Shown here piece after piece: positions 25,617 through 34,005 of a stretch of DNA of 64,000 bases; the first letter of the stretch is position 1; each line of letters starts with the position of its first letter. The notes below the pieces were generated by a model. That model was not told the origin of the DNA and did no database searches. It saw nothing but the letters and a program-made list of their open reading frames with translations. The position numbers were made by a program, and so were the translations under genes. The stretch covers positions 248,001 to 312,000 of the forward strand of contig NZ_PGEX01000001.1 of assembly GCF_002797675.1 (NCBI RefSeq), written 5' to 3'. The stretch is from Hallerella succinigenes (GTDB taxonomy: Bacteria > Fibrobacterota > Fibrobacteria > Fibrobacterales > Fibrobacteraceae).

Positions 25617-26217
25617 GTTCTGGGAAAATCTCTACACGGAACACAAGGATTACTGGAATTTGAAGAAAGCCACTCCGGCTCTTCTCGACTTCTTCAAGAA
25701 CCCCGTCTGTCCCCAAACGGGAAGCGTGCTCGTCCCGGGCGCAGGCTTCGGCTATGATGCAGAAGCTTGGGCAGAACGCGGACACGAAGTGCTCGCCGTT
25801 GACTTTGCACCGACAGCTGTCGATGAACTCGACCGTCTTTCCCGCAAGCACGAAAACTTCAAGTCCCTCGACTTGGACCTTTTCGAACTGAACCCGAAGG
25901 ATCCGAAGAAGGGCGGACAGCAGTTTGACATCATCTATGACTACTGCACGTTCACGGCAATCCATCCGGGTCGTCGCGACGAATGCTTTGAAGTCTGGCA
26001 GAAGATGCTCAAGGATGACGGCATCGTCATCGCGTTCTTCTACCCGTTCTTGAACGGCAACTCCCTCCAGGGTCCTCCGCATCCGACTTCCGAAGGCGAA
26101 CTCATGGCTCGTCTCGACGGCATTTTCGACATTGCCGAACGCATGCCGGTGAAGGACAGCATTCCGACCCGTAAAGGCAAGGAAGAGATCTGGATCCTGA
26201 AAAAGGTCGAAGAATAA
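25594..26217 (+). CDS. SAM-dependent methyltransferase, thiopurine methyltransferase (TPMT) type
   Basis: 207 residues. The N-terminal FWENLYTEHKDYWNLKKATP, the SAM loop VLVPGAGFGYDAEAWAERGH and the acidic residue in VLAVDFAPTAVDEL are characteristic of the TPMT/thiol methyltransferase family. FDIIYDYCTFTAIHPGRRDE and DDGIVIAFFYPF follow the family pattern. Bacterial members methylate thiols, halides or metalloids; the substrate cannot be told here. The gene starts inside the end of rlmN, with AGAAGG before the ATG. Confidence 0.88.
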   Translation: MLTQNLPEFWENLYTEHKDYWNLKKATPALLDFFKNPVCPQTGSVLVPGAGFGYDAEAWAERGHEVLAVDFAPTAVDELDRLSRKHENFKSLDLDLFELNPKDPKKGGQQFDIIYDYCTFTAIHPGRRDECFEVWQKMLKDDGIVIAFFYPFLNGNSLQGPPHPTSEGELMARLDGIFDIAERMPVKDSIPTRKGKEEIWILKKVEE

Positions 26218-26291
26218 TAAATATATTTTGAAGGTCATCCTTTCACGGGGATGGCCTATCGTGTTTTAAAACGAACCAAGGAATTTTGACT

Positions 26292-26789
26292 ATGGCAGAA
26301 GAAAATCTTTGCCCGTGCGGCTCCGGCAAAACCTACACCGAATGCTGCGAACCGATCATTAAGGGTTTGACCCTCGCTCCGACTCCGGAAGCCCTGATGC
26401 GCTCCCGTTACACCGCTTACGCCAAGCACGAAGTGAAGTGGCTCAAGGACTCTCTCGAACCATCCCAGCAGGCCGACTACGATGAAAAGAGCGTCGAAGA
26501 ATGGAGCAACCGTTCCGAATGGCTTGGCATCAAGATTCTCCAAACGAAGACCGAAGAAGAAAAGAACATCGGTTGGGTCGAATTCGTCTGCAAGTTCAAG
26601 CAGGGCAACATCGCCCGTGAGCACCACGAACTTTCTGAATTCCACCGCGTGAAGGGCGCATGGCTCTTCTACGACGGTCGCGCAGTGAAGCCGCAGACCA
26701 TCCACAAGGAAGCGGAAGTCGGTCGAAACGATCCGTGTCCGTGCGGTTCGGGCAAAAAGTACAAGAAGTGCTGCGGCGCTAACAAGTAA
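26292..26789 (+). CDS. YchJ-like protein with SEC-C zinc motifs at both ends
   Basis: 165 residues; the ATG after AAGGAATTTTGACT is taken as the start. An SEC-C motif ([13 protein letters not shown]) opens the protein and another ([13 protein letters not shown]) closes it, with a YchJ-type NTF2-like middle region: [20 protein letters not shown], then [19 protein letters not shown] and [22 protein letters not shown] motifs bind zinc and in SecA contact SecB and the ribosome. The role of YchJ proteins is not established. Confidence 0.9.
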   Translation: MAEENLCPCGSGKTYTECCEPIIKGLTLAPTPEALMRSRYTAYAKHEVKWLKDSLEPSQQADYDEKSVEEWSNRSEWLGIKILQTKTEEEKNIGWVEFVCKFKQGNIAREHHELSEFHRVKGAWLFYDGRAVKPQTIHKEAEVGRNDPCPCGSGKKYKKCCGANK

Positions 26790-26791
26790 TT

Positions 26792-26880
26792 TGCGACTTC
26801 GTCGCAGTTGGCTGAGCTTAGTGGGTAGAACTTAGTTGTTAACATAATCTAAGTTCTGATCTCTAAGCTCTAAGTTCTAC
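26792..26880. repeat. Intergenic palindromic repeat element
   Basis: Two hairpins in a row. The first is TGCGAC-ttc-GTCGCA (26792-26806). The second pairs GAGCTTAG (26814-26821) with CTAAGCTC (26863-26870) and AGAACTTAG (26827-26835) with CTAAGTTCT (26849-26857). A further TAAGTTCT follows. A related stretch (CTAAGCTCTAAGCTCTGAAC) lies at 56741-56760, so the element is probably a dispersed repeat. Confidence 0.65.
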
Positions 26881-26902
26881 ACTCAACCCTTACCTATTCA
26901 AT

Positions 26903-27868
26903 ATGTTCAAAGTTTTCGTAGATGGTGAAGCCGGGACCACTGGCCTTCAAATCAACGAACGTCTCGCCAACCGCGACGACGTGGAACTTTTGCACATCGA
27001 TCCTGAACTCCGCAAAGATGCGAAAGAGCGCCAGCGTTTAATCAACGAATCCGACGTTACATTCCTCTGCTTGCCGGATGCCGCTTCGAAGGAAAGTGCA
27101 GAACTCTGCACCAATCCGAAGACGAAGATCATTGATGCGTCTACCGCCCACCGTACCAATCCAGCTTGGGCTTACGGACTTTCGGAACTCTCCCCGGAAT
27201 TTCGCAAAGCCGTTGAAACGAATACCCGCATTGCAAATCCGGGTTGCCACGCTTCCGGATTCATTCTCGGAGTCTATCCGCTGATCGCGGCTGGACTTTT
27301 GAAAAAGAATGCGGACCTAGCCACATACAGCCTTACCGGCTACTCGGGCGGCGGAAAAAAAATGATCGCGGACTACGAAGCGGAAGGTGCCCAGATTTCG
27401 CATCCGGGAGAATCCCCTCGCCTGTTTGCACCGCGCCCTTATGCGCTCGGACATCATCACAAACATCTTCCTGAAATGATGCAGGTATGCGGACTTGAAA
27501 AAGCCCCAATCTTCAATCCGGTCGTCGGTCCATATTATAAAGGCATGGCCGTTTCCACAGCTCTTTTCCAGAGCTCTCTCACCAAGAGCGCTTCGGCAAA
27601 AGACGTTCAGGAAATTTTAGCGGCTCATTACGCAAACACCCGCTTTGTCAAAGTTCTCCCGTTTGAAGAAGAACCGACACTGGATGCAGGTTCTCTTAAC
27701 CCGACGGAATGCAATGGAACGAACGAAGCTCACGTTTACGTGTTCGGCAAGGATTCTTCCATCCAAGTCTCCGTCATTCTCGACAATCTGGGCAAGGGTG
27801 CGAGCGGCGCCGCGATTCAGAACATGAACATCGCGCTCGGACTTGACGAAGGAATCGGCCTGGTTTAA
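26903..27868 (+). CDS. argC: N-acetyl-gamma-glutamyl-phosphate reductase (short, type 2)
   Basis: 321 residues. NADPH-dependent third step of arginine biosynthesis. The N-terminal FVDGEAGTTGLQINERL is the dinucleotide-binding loop of the short type 2 enzymes. The catalytic Cys is C115 in NPGCHASGF. SLTGYSGGGKKMI, RPYALGHHHKHLPEM and NLGKGASGAAIQN are conserved. It stands alone here, with no other arg genes beside it. Its last codons overlap by four bases with the convergent ATPase gene. Confidence 0.95.
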   Translation: MFKVFVDGEAGTTGLQINERLANRDDVELLHIDPELRKDAKERQRLINESDVTFLCLPDAASKESAELCTNPKTKIIDASTAHRTNPAWAYGLSELSPEFRKAVETNTRIANPGCHASGFILGVYPLIAAGLLKKNADLATYSLTGYSGGGKKMIADYEAEGAQISHPGESPRLFAPRPYALGHHHKHLPEMMQVCGLEKAPIFNPVVGPYYKGMAVSTALFQSSLTKSASAKDVQEILAAHYANTRFVKVLPFEEEPTLDAGSLNPTECNGTNEAHVYVFGKDSSIQVSVILDNLGKGASGAAIQNMNIALGLDEGIGLV

Positions 27869-29604
27869 GCCAAGCCCTTTAAATAATCTTCCACATTCAG
27901 ATAATTAATGTTACCGAGCGCTCCCGCGGGGCCTCGGTATATTATGTTTTTGCTCAAAATTTTCCCATAGCGGAATTCCGTATCGGCGCATTTTTTTACG
28001 TCCAGCAAGTGACGGCACTGTTCCCTGGCGGCCCGGTCGCTGTGCTTGATCTCGTAGATTTCACAGCAGGCGTTTTTCAGGTCAAACACCACCATATCAA
28101 ATTCGCCAACAGCAAACTGCAACTGAAAAACTTGTTTGTCCGGTCTAGCCATCTTGGTTTCAAGCAATACAATTTCTTCCATCATGCGACCGCGAATCTC
28201 GTCGAGAATTCGCTTTTCGATGGACATGCGCTCGGCTATCGGAATATTCCTGAACGTTTCGTCAAGCAACAAGCTCTGGATAAGCGCCGACGCCTGGGCG
28301 TAACGAAGCCCCGGCTGCGAAAGAACTGTACGCGAAACACGCGCATTCAGGTTCGACATGTTTACCACATCGATGTCGCACGTAAGGTCCAACAAGTCCA
28401 AATATTCTTTAATCTCCGCACGGTGAGCCTCGCCTATTCCGACAGACAGTTCCGCCTTATCACGTATCTGCAAAATGTGCTTTAGTCTCTTCGTTACCGC
28501 ACCTATATCAACCCTATCCAAGATATCCGTAGGCTTGAACCTGTCGCGACGCAGATTCTGTGCAGAACGTCTCAAGTCGCCTGACTTAAATTTTCTCGTC
28601 AACACCTCTATCGTAAAGCGGTGATTCACGTCCTCCACGATGCGGTTAATCGCATTCGTCAGTTCCCCTGCATCATAGAGTTCCTGCAACGAGCGAAAAT
28701 GCCCCTCATGCTGATAGCACTTCAAGGAATGCTGAATATTGCGGGCAATGGCGGAATCCACATAATCGTCCGCGCTCTCTTTCGTCGCAAAAGTAAACTT
28801 GTCCATATTGTAGTTCGCACCCCCCATGCTCATGGTACCGCCGAACTCAATGAACTTGTCTATCCCCACTACACCAAGGACATTTTCAAATTCACGATAT
28901 GGGATAAAGGTCGTATGCAGCAAAATGCAGCGGTCATAAAGCTGTTCGTCTTCCGAAAAGACAAACCCTAGGGAATCCGTCCCCGAAAGGACTATCTTCA
29001 TGCCACCTGCCGCAAACACATCGGAGAACAGCGCTGCTCCCTCGATAAAATCGCTGAGCATAGTCACTTCGTCAATAAACACGTAGCGGTAACCGAGCGA
29101 TTCCAGCAACTTGAGATCGTGATTGACATCGGCAAGGGAGTGGCGGGAGCTCAGCTGGACAAACGCCGTTTTTGCAAGCATCTCGGCGGGCATCTCGCCC
29201 ATAAGCTGGCGAACAAGCGTCGTCTTGCCCGTACGGCGAAGCCCATACAGAATCAGAACGCGGTCATTGTTTTCGCTATAGATATAGTCGTGGAGGGCAG
29301 CAAAACACTCGCGTTTTTTCCACTTCATTACAGAGGCGAAAAAGCGGGGCAACTGCGCACCGATTTTCACATCGGTCTTGAAATTCGGAGTGGCAGAATA
29401 AGCCGCAACGGGTTCAGCCACCATGCCCTGCAATACACCACGCAGCGATTCTTTTTGTGCACGCTCCGCCGCAATTTTCGCGGCAAGTTCCGCAAATTCC
29501 TCGTCTTTCACACGACGGCTACGCTGCTTGCCGTTTTCTGTCCACTGGTAGTAAGCATAACGCTTGCCGTGGATTGTCTTGTAGGTGATTCCGCCGATAC
29601 TCAT
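27865..29604 (-). CDS. AAA+ ATPase with C-terminal nuclease-like domain (DUF4143-like)
   Basis: 579 residues. The first ~35 residues (ITYKTIHGKRYAYYQWTENG) look like the small beta domain found at the start of some mobile-element proteins. The ATPase domain has Walker A GLRRTGKTT at 121-129 and Walker B YVFIDEVTML near 180, then a sensor-like IVLSGTDSL. The C-terminus reads VGEFDMVVFDLKN and EIYEIKHSDRA, the Asp and Glu-x-Lys spacing of a PD-(D/E)xK nuclease fold. Such ATPases are frequent singletons in anaerobes, and their role (mobile element or defence) is not known. It has no operon partner. Confidence 0.82.
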   Translation of the reverse strand: MSIGGITYKTIHGKRYAYYQWTENGKQRSRRVKDEEFAELAAKIAAERAQKESLRGVLQGMVAEPVAAYSATPNFKTDVKIGAQLPRFFASVMKWKKRECFAALHDYIYSENNDRVLILYGLRRTGKTTLVRQLMGEMPAEMLAKTAFVQLSSRHSLADVNHDLKLLESLGYRYVFIDEVTMLSDFIEGAALFSDVFAAGGMKIVLSGTDSLGFVFSEDEQLYDRCILLHTTFIPYREFENVLGVVGIDKFIEFGGTMSMGGANYNMDKFTFATKESADDYVDSAIARNIQHSLKCYQHEGHFRSLQELYDAGELTNAINRIVEDVNHRFTIEVLTRKFKSGDLRRSAQNLRRDRFKPTDILDRVDIGAVTKRLKHILQIRDKAELSVGIGEAHRAEIKEYLDLLDLTCDIDVVNMSNLNARVSRTVLSQPGLRYAQASALIQSLLLDETFRNIPIAERMSIEKRILDEIRGRMMEEIVLLETKMARPDKQVFQLQFAVGEFDMVVFDLKNACCEIYEIKHSDRAAREQCRHLLDVKKCADTEFRYGKILSKNIIYRGPAGALGNINYLNVEDYLKGLA

Positions 29605-29655
29605 AACGTCCCTTTTTAACTTAAATTTAACTTATTAAGTTAAAAAAGTCAATAG

Positions 29656-29956
29656 GGCGAAAGAAAATGCGACAGCCATCCCTACGCAAGAATCTTTTTC
29701 GATATTTCCGGCGATGAACAGCGGGGCAACGACCTCTCCGAATGGGGCAGCGTATGCATCACCTACACCGCGAACAGAACTCGTGACCGCAAACATCAAG
29801 TGGAGCGACTTTGTCCAGGAAGGCTTCAGGCTCCGCGTCGAACGCGACAGCGTCGTGAAAAACATCAGCCGCGTGGAAGTCAGTTTCGAGAAACCAGGCA
29901 CGAATATTTCGGCAAAGACTCATTCCATCCGCAAGTACGGGACCTGCAACAAGTAG
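29656..29956 (+). pseudogene. Relic of a Fibrobacter surface-protein C-terminal domain
   Basis: One frame reads SHPYARIFFDISGDEQRGND and then LSEWGSVCITYTANR; a second frame continues TANIKWSDFVQEGFRLRV to SFEKPG and a final Cys-containing end (KYGTCNK). Read together they match my memory of a beta-sandwich domain at the C-terminus of many Fibrobacter carbohydrate-active and FISUMP-type proteins (pattern F-D-x-x-G-D ... WG-x-x-C-I-T-Y ... W-x-x-F ... G-x-C). The middle of the domain is missing and the frame changes near 29780, so it is a dead fragment. No start codon or ribosome binding site is attached. Confidence 0.6.
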
Positions 29957-29984
29957 AAATGGGATTTCCCGATAACAATTTTTC

Positions 29985-29992
29985 TACATTTG
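29985..29992 (+). promoter_or_regulatory. TAnnTTTG-type -7 element of obgE
   Basis: TACATTTG ends four bases before the obgE ATG, so the transcript would begin at or very near the start codon. There is no ribosome binding site, which supports a leaderless start. Confidence 0.6.
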
Positions 29993-29996
29993 TTGC

Positions 29997-30992
29997 ATGT
30001 TCCTAGACGAAAAAACGATTGAAGTTCGCTCCGGCAAGGGCGGTAACGGTCTTAGCAGTTTCCGCCGTGAAAAGTTTGTACCGCTTGGAGGCCCGGACGG
30101 TGGCGACGGTGGTCGCGGCGGCAGTGTCATCTTGCGTGCGAACGAACAGTATTCCACGCTTTTGGACATGGGCAACGCTCATATTTACAAGGCTGACAAC
30201 GGTCAGGACGGCGGAGCCGCCCGTTGCACCGGTCGTTCTGCCAAGGATTTGATTGTCGACGTTCCCTGTGGCACGCTCGTCAAAGATTCCGAAGGTCACA
30301 TTCTTGCGGACCTGACGGAACCGAACCAGCGCTGGGTGGCAGCCAAGGGCGGACGCGGCGGACTCGGCAACGTTCACTTTGTAACGCCCACCATGCAGGG
30401 GCCAGAAAAGGCAACGCAGGGTCAGCGCGGTGAACGTCGTGAACTTTACCTGGAACTGAAGCTCGTTGCAGACGTGGGCCTTGTGGGGTTCCCGAATGCA
30501 GGCAAGTCTTCCCTCGTAAACAAGATTTCGAGCGGCAAGCCTAAAGTCGGCGACTACCCGTTCACCACTCTCGAACCGGTGCTCGGTATCGTGACGGAAT
30601 CGGCACGTTCCTTTGTCGTTGCAGACATTCCGGGTTTGATCGAAGGCGCAAGCGAAGGCAAGGGCCTCGGTCATGAATTCTTGAAACACATCGAACGCAC
30701 CTACGCTCTTCTTTTCGTCATCGACGCTTTTGACGATAACGCCTGGAAGAACTTCCAGACCCTTCGCAAGGAACTCAAACAATTCCACCCGAAGCTTGTG
30801 GAAAAGCCGTTCATCGTGGCTCTCAACAAGGCCGACTTGGGAATTGAAAAAGCCGAAAAAGCGTTCAAGGCCAAGAAACAGGAATACATTGCAACGTCTG
30901 CGATAACGGGAATCGGCCTGAAGGAACTGAAGAAGGCCCTCGGCAAACTCGTACCGGACAAGCGCAAAAAGAATACAGGTTGGGGAAAGTAA
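29997..30992 (+). CDS. obgE: GTPase Obg/CgtA (ribosome assembly)
   Basis: 331 residues. A GTPase that binds the 50S subunit during late assembly and responds to ppGpp. The glycine-rich Obg domain (KGGNGLSSFRREKFVPLGGP, DGGDGGRGGS) occupies ~1-155. The G domain follows with G1 GFPNAGKSS, the TT of FTTLEPVLG, G3 DIPGLIEGA, G4 NKAD and G5 SA. The extra C-terminal domain of some Obg proteins is absent; the protein ends in a basic tail. First gene of an apparent operon with HU, smpB and an amidase. Confidence 0.97.
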   Translation: MFLDEKTIEVRSGKGGNGLSSFRREKFVPLGGPDGGDGGRGGSVILRANEQYSTLLDMGNAHIYKADNGQDGGAARCTGRSAKDLIVDVPCGTLVKDSEGHILADLTEPNQRWVAAKGGRGGLGNVHFVTPTMQGPEKATQGQRGERRELYLELKLVADVGLVGFPNAGKSSLVNKISSGKPKVGDYPFTTLEPVLGIVTESARSFVVADIPGLIEGASEGKGLGHEFLKHIERTYALLFVIDAFDDNAWKNFQTLRKELKQFHPKLVEKPFIVALNKADLGIEKAEKAFKAKKQEYIATSAITGIGLKELKKALGKLVPDKRKKNTGWGK

Positions 30993-30993
30993 A

Positions 30994-31341
30994 ATGGGCG
31001 CATCCAAAAACATCACCAAAAAAGATCTCGTGGAAGAAATCGCATCGCGCGCCGGAATGACCCAGGTCGACACGAAAATCATTGTGGAAAATTTTTTGGA
31101 TGCGATTTCCAACGCCCTGATTGAAGGCAAGAACATCGAAATCCGCGGATTCGGACGCTTTAAGCTCCGCATGCGCGGTGCTCGCACCGCCCGCAATCCT
31201 CGCACCGGGGAAAAGGTGAGTATCGACGCCCAAATTCGTCCGGTATTCGAAGCGAGCCGCGAACTCAGCAAAATTTTTGACGAGAAATCCGCCGATGCGG
31301 AATTCATCGGAAACATCGAAGGCGAAGAAGACAATGGCTGA
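30994..31341 (+). CDS. HU/IHF-family DNA-binding protein with acidic tail
   Basis: 115 residues, longer than the usual ~90. The fold-defining parts are ITKKDLVEEIASRAGMTQVD, ALIEGKNIEIRGFGRFKLRM and the DNA-binding arm RTARNPRTGEKV. The last ~25 residues (DEKSADAEFIGNIEGEEDNG) form an acidic extension not found in E. coli HU. It starts one base after the obgE stop and overlaps the smpB start, so translation is probably coupled. Confidence 0.93.
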   Translation: MGASKNITKKDLVEEIASRAGMTQVDTKIIVENFLDAISNALIEGKNIEIRGFGRFKLRMRGARTARNPRTGEKVSIDAQIRPVFEASRELSKIFDEKSADAEFIGNIEGEEDNG

Positions 31342-31816
31342 TAAAAAAGAAGTCGCAAAAACGCCGACGATCACAAACCGAAAGGCTCAACATCTTTACT
31401 TTATCGAAGATCGTTTTGAAGTCGGCGTCATGCTCGTCGGCTCTGAAATCAAATCGATTCGAGCTGGTAAATGCAGCTTTAACGAAGCCTGGGTCGAAGT
31501 CTCCAAAGACAAGAACGAACTTTGGCTTGTGGGCGCCCACATCGACGAATATTTTTTCGCCAAACGCTTTGGGCACGAACCGCAGCGCAAGCGCAAGTTG
31601 CTCGCCCACGTTTCTGAAATCCAGAAGATGCGCAAAGCAACTGAACTCAAGGGTCTCACCCTGATTCCGTTGAAGTTGTATTTTAAAAAGCGTTACGCAA
31701 AGATCGAAGTAGGCTTATGTCGAGGCAAGGACCAAAGAGACAAACGACAAGATATTATCGCTCGGGACGAGAAACTCGCCATAGCGCGCATCGTCAAAGC
31801 GAGCGGTCGACGCTGA
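31334..31816 (+). CDS. smpB: SsrA-binding protein SmpB
   Basis: 160 residues. Binds tmRNA and brings it to stalled ribosomes. Conserved blocks are NRKAQHLYFIEDRFEVGVML, GSEIKSIRAGKCSFNEAWVE, RKRKLLAH and the tail-proximal IPLKLYFKKRYAKIEVGLCR then GKDQRDKRQ. The ATG lies inside the end of the HU gene. No tmRNA gene is seen in the window. Confidence 0.96.
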   Translation: MADKKEVAKTPTITNRKAQHLYFIEDRFEVGVMLVGSEIKSIRAGKCSFNEAWVEVSKDKNELWLVGAHIDEYFFAKRFGHEPQRKRKLLAHVSEIQKMRKATELKGLTLIPLKLYFKKRYAKIEVGLCRGKDQRDKRQDIIARDEKLAIARIVKASGRR

Positions 31817-33039
31817 TTTTTATAACGCTGCTTTTGTGGCTAGGCCTCTTCACGGAAGCGGTCGCAAGCGTTCCTATCTCAAAAATCGACGGGACCTGGA
31901 TGGTGAACTTGGATTCGCTTTCCAAGGAAGAAGGTCTCAAAACCCATTTGCAACCGGTAGAACGTCATTTTAAGACCGAAGGCAAAGAGCTTTCCTGTTC
32001 CTTCGTTCTCGGATTCCCGTACATTTTTGCCAACGGGAATGCAGTCAAGCTTTCGACGCCCACCGTCTTCGAAAACGATGTCGTCTGGACGCCTCTCGAA
32101 GAAACGGTTGAAATTTTTGGCAAGGCATTTTCCAAAAAATACACGGTCGATACCACGGCAAAGCTTTTGAAAACGGATTCCCCTCTGGCCGTTTCTTCTT
32201 CCGCGAAAAAGCCGTCATCCTCTTCGGTTGCAAAGTCCTCATCCTCTGTCGCGAAATCTTCGTCGTCCGTCGCAGAAAAGGCGGCGCCTCTCGTGCGCAA
32301 GAATGCGCCTGCGGGATCTCGTGAAGTCAGGAACATTGTGATCGATCCGGGCCACGGTGGAAAAGACCCAGGTGCCATCGGTTTGATTTCTAACGAAAAA
32401 GACATCGTGCTTGCGGTTTCCAAGCTTCTTGAAAAAGAACTTGTCGCCATGGGCTTTCATGTGAAGCTCACCCGCAGTACAGACAAATTCATTCAACTTT
32501 CCGAACGTCCGCAGATTGCAAACAAGTGGAACGGCGATCTCTTTATCAGCCTCCACTGCAACGCCATCGACGGCAACAAAGCTCGCAAAAAGAAGACGAA
32601 AGGATTCCGCATTTACGTACTGCGCGATCCGGAAAGCGAAGAAGACCGAGCCATTGCCCGCCGTGAAAACAAGGTGGCCAAGACCTACGGCGACAAGAAT
32701 TCCAAGGAAGAACTTTCCCCCCTCGACTGGCTCAAGATTCAAGCCCGTCTGGAACAGTACAAACAGGCGAGTTACACCTTTACCGAAAAGGTGATCAAAG
32801 CCTATGAAGGCGGAAAGATTTCCAAAATGGGATCCGGTGCTGGCGGTGCGGGATTCATGGTGCTTGTCGGTGCATTCATGCCGGCGACACTCGTGGAACT
32901 CGGCTTCATTAGCAATCCCGAAGAAGAACTATACATGAATTCGGAAAAAGGTCAAAAGGATATGGCAAAGCGTATCGCCAAAAGCGTACAGGAATACAAA
33001 AAGGCTCTTGACGAATATCTGAAAACGCTTTCTCACTAA
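31717..33039 (+). CDS. N-acetylmuramoyl-L-alanine amidase (AmiC type) with Ser-rich linker
   Basis: 440 residues from an ATG 100 bases inside smpB; there is no closer ATG, though a later non-ATG start is possible. A basic start and hydrophobic stretch (LIFITLLLWLGLFTEAVAS) make a signal peptide. Residues ~45-155 resemble a copper-amine-oxidase-like N-terminal domain found in wall hydrolases, then a linker of repeated SSSSVAK units, a style common in Fibrobacter. The Amidase_3 domain has zinc ligands in IDPGHGGKDPGA, the Glu of ISNEKDIV and the His of SLHCNA, with the catalytic Glu in PATLVELGFISNPEE. It cleaves the amide between MurNAc and the stem peptide in the periplasm. Confidence 0.92.
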   Translation: MSRQGPKRQTTRYYRSGRETRHSAHRQSERSTLIFITLLLWLGLFTEAVASVPISKIDGTWMVNLDSLSKEEGLKTHLQPVERHFKTEGKELSCSFVLGFPYIFANGNAVKLSTPTVFENDVVWTPLEETVEIFGKAFSKKYTVDTTAKLLKTDSPLAVSSSAKKPSSSSVAKSSSSVAKSSSSVAEKAAPLVRKNAPAGSREVRNIVIDPGHGGKDPGAIGLISNEKDIVLAVSKLLEKELVAMGFHVKLTRSTDKFIQLSERPQIANKWNGDLFISLHCNAIDGNKARKKKTKGFRIYVLRDPESEEDRAIARRENKVAKTYGDKNSKEELSPLDWLKIQARLEQYKQASYTFTEKVIKAYEGGKISKMGSGAGGAGFMVLVGAFMPATLVELGFISNPEEELYMNSEKGQKDMAKRIAKSVQEYKKALDEYLKTLSH

Positions 33040-33140
33040 AAAAGAAATTCTTTTTACAAAAATGTCGTTTCCAAAAATCTAAACAACGCATTTTCGTTAT
33101 CTTTTTTAAAATTTTGTATGTAAACATCCATGTAAGATTC

Positions 33141-33148
33141 TATCTTTG
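33141..33148 (+). promoter_or_regulatory. TAnnTTTG-type -7 element of yebC
   Basis: TATCTTTG, with a TTTG at 33113-33116 that could be the -33 element, though the spacing (24 bases) is a little long. The yebC start is 31 bases downstream with a normal GAGG site. Confidence 0.55.
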
Positions 33149-33178
33149 AAAAACAAAATTTGAACACCCGAGGTATAT

Positions 33179-33925
33179 ATGTCCGGACACTCTAAATGGG
33201 CAACCACGAAACGCAAAAAAGCAAAGACTGACGTCGCCCGCGCAAAAGCCTGGAACAAATTCATTAAGGAAATCTCCATCGCAGCCAAGCTCGGTGGTGG
33301 CAACCCGGATTCCAACCCGCGTCTCCGCGCAGCCATCCTCAAGGCCAAGAGCCAGAGCCTTCCTGCCAAGAACATCGAATCCGCTATCGCAAAGGGTACT
33401 GGTGAAGGTAAAGATGTCATCATGGAAGAACCGATCTATGAAGGTCGCGGTCCGGGTGGCGTTGCCATTTTCGTGAAGTGCATGACGGACAACAAGACCC
33501 GTACGGTCTCCAACATCCGCAATATCTTCAACAAGAACGGCGGTAGTCTCGGCGAATCCGGTTCTGTTGCCTGGGCATTTACGCACAAGGGCGTGATTGA
33601 TGTCGATGCCACGAAGTATGCTGAAGACCAGGTCATGGACGTGGCTCTCGAAGCAGGTGCTGACGACATGGCCACAGAAGATGACGTTCACGAAATTTCG
33701 ACGTCCCCGGAAGCATTCGACGCTGTGACCAAGGCTCTCGAAGCGGCGGGTATCGAAATGCTCAACGCTGAAATTTCTTACGTCCCGAACGATCCGGTCA
33801 AGCTCGACCACGGCGATGCCCAGAAGCTCCTCAAGCTTCTCGACAAGTTCGAAGATGATGACGACGTCCAGGACGTTTATCACAACGCTGAAATCAGCGA
33901 TGAAGACATGGACGCAGCAGAATAA
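33179..33925 (+). CDS. YebC/TACO1-family translation factor
   Basis: 248 residues, standard length. Opens with the hallmark MSGHSKWATTKRKKAKTD; PEAFDAVTKALEAAGIE lies in the C-terminal half. Older annotations call this a transcriptional regulator, but the mitochondrial homologue TACO1 and recent bacterial work point to help for ribosomes at poly-proline and similar stalls. The C-terminus is strongly acidic. Single gene with its own promoter-like site and terminator. Confidence 0.95.
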   Translation: MSGHSKWATTKRKKAKTDVARAKAWNKFIKEISIAAKLGGGNPDSNPRLRAAILKAKSQSLPAKNIESAIAKGTGEGKDVIMEEPIYEGRGPGGVAIFVKCMTDNKTRTVSNIRNIFNKNGGSLGESGSVAWAFTHKGVIDVDATKYAEDQVMDVALEAGADDMATEDDVHEISTSPEAFDAVTKALEAAGIEMLNAEISYVPNDPVKLDHGDAQKLLKLLDKFEDDDDVQDVYHNAEISDEDMDAAE

Positions 33926-33946
33926 TTCGCATCGGTTTTCAAAAGA

Positions 33947-33979
33947 AAAGGCTCCGCATTTGCGGGGCCTTTCTTTTTT
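33947..33979 (+). terminator. Rho-independent terminator after yebC
   Basis: AAAGGC-TCCGC / GCGG-GGCCTTT stem around ATTT, then a T-rich tail. It may also serve the convergent ppa gene. Confidence 0.85.
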
Positions 33980-34005
33980 AGAATTCTTTTGTCTCCTGCC
34001 AAAAA

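Noticed and set aside
30003-31358. Long minus-strand frame opposite obgE and HU
   Set aside because: The plus-strand genes are clearly Obg and HU; the opposite frame is their shadow with no ribosome binding site.
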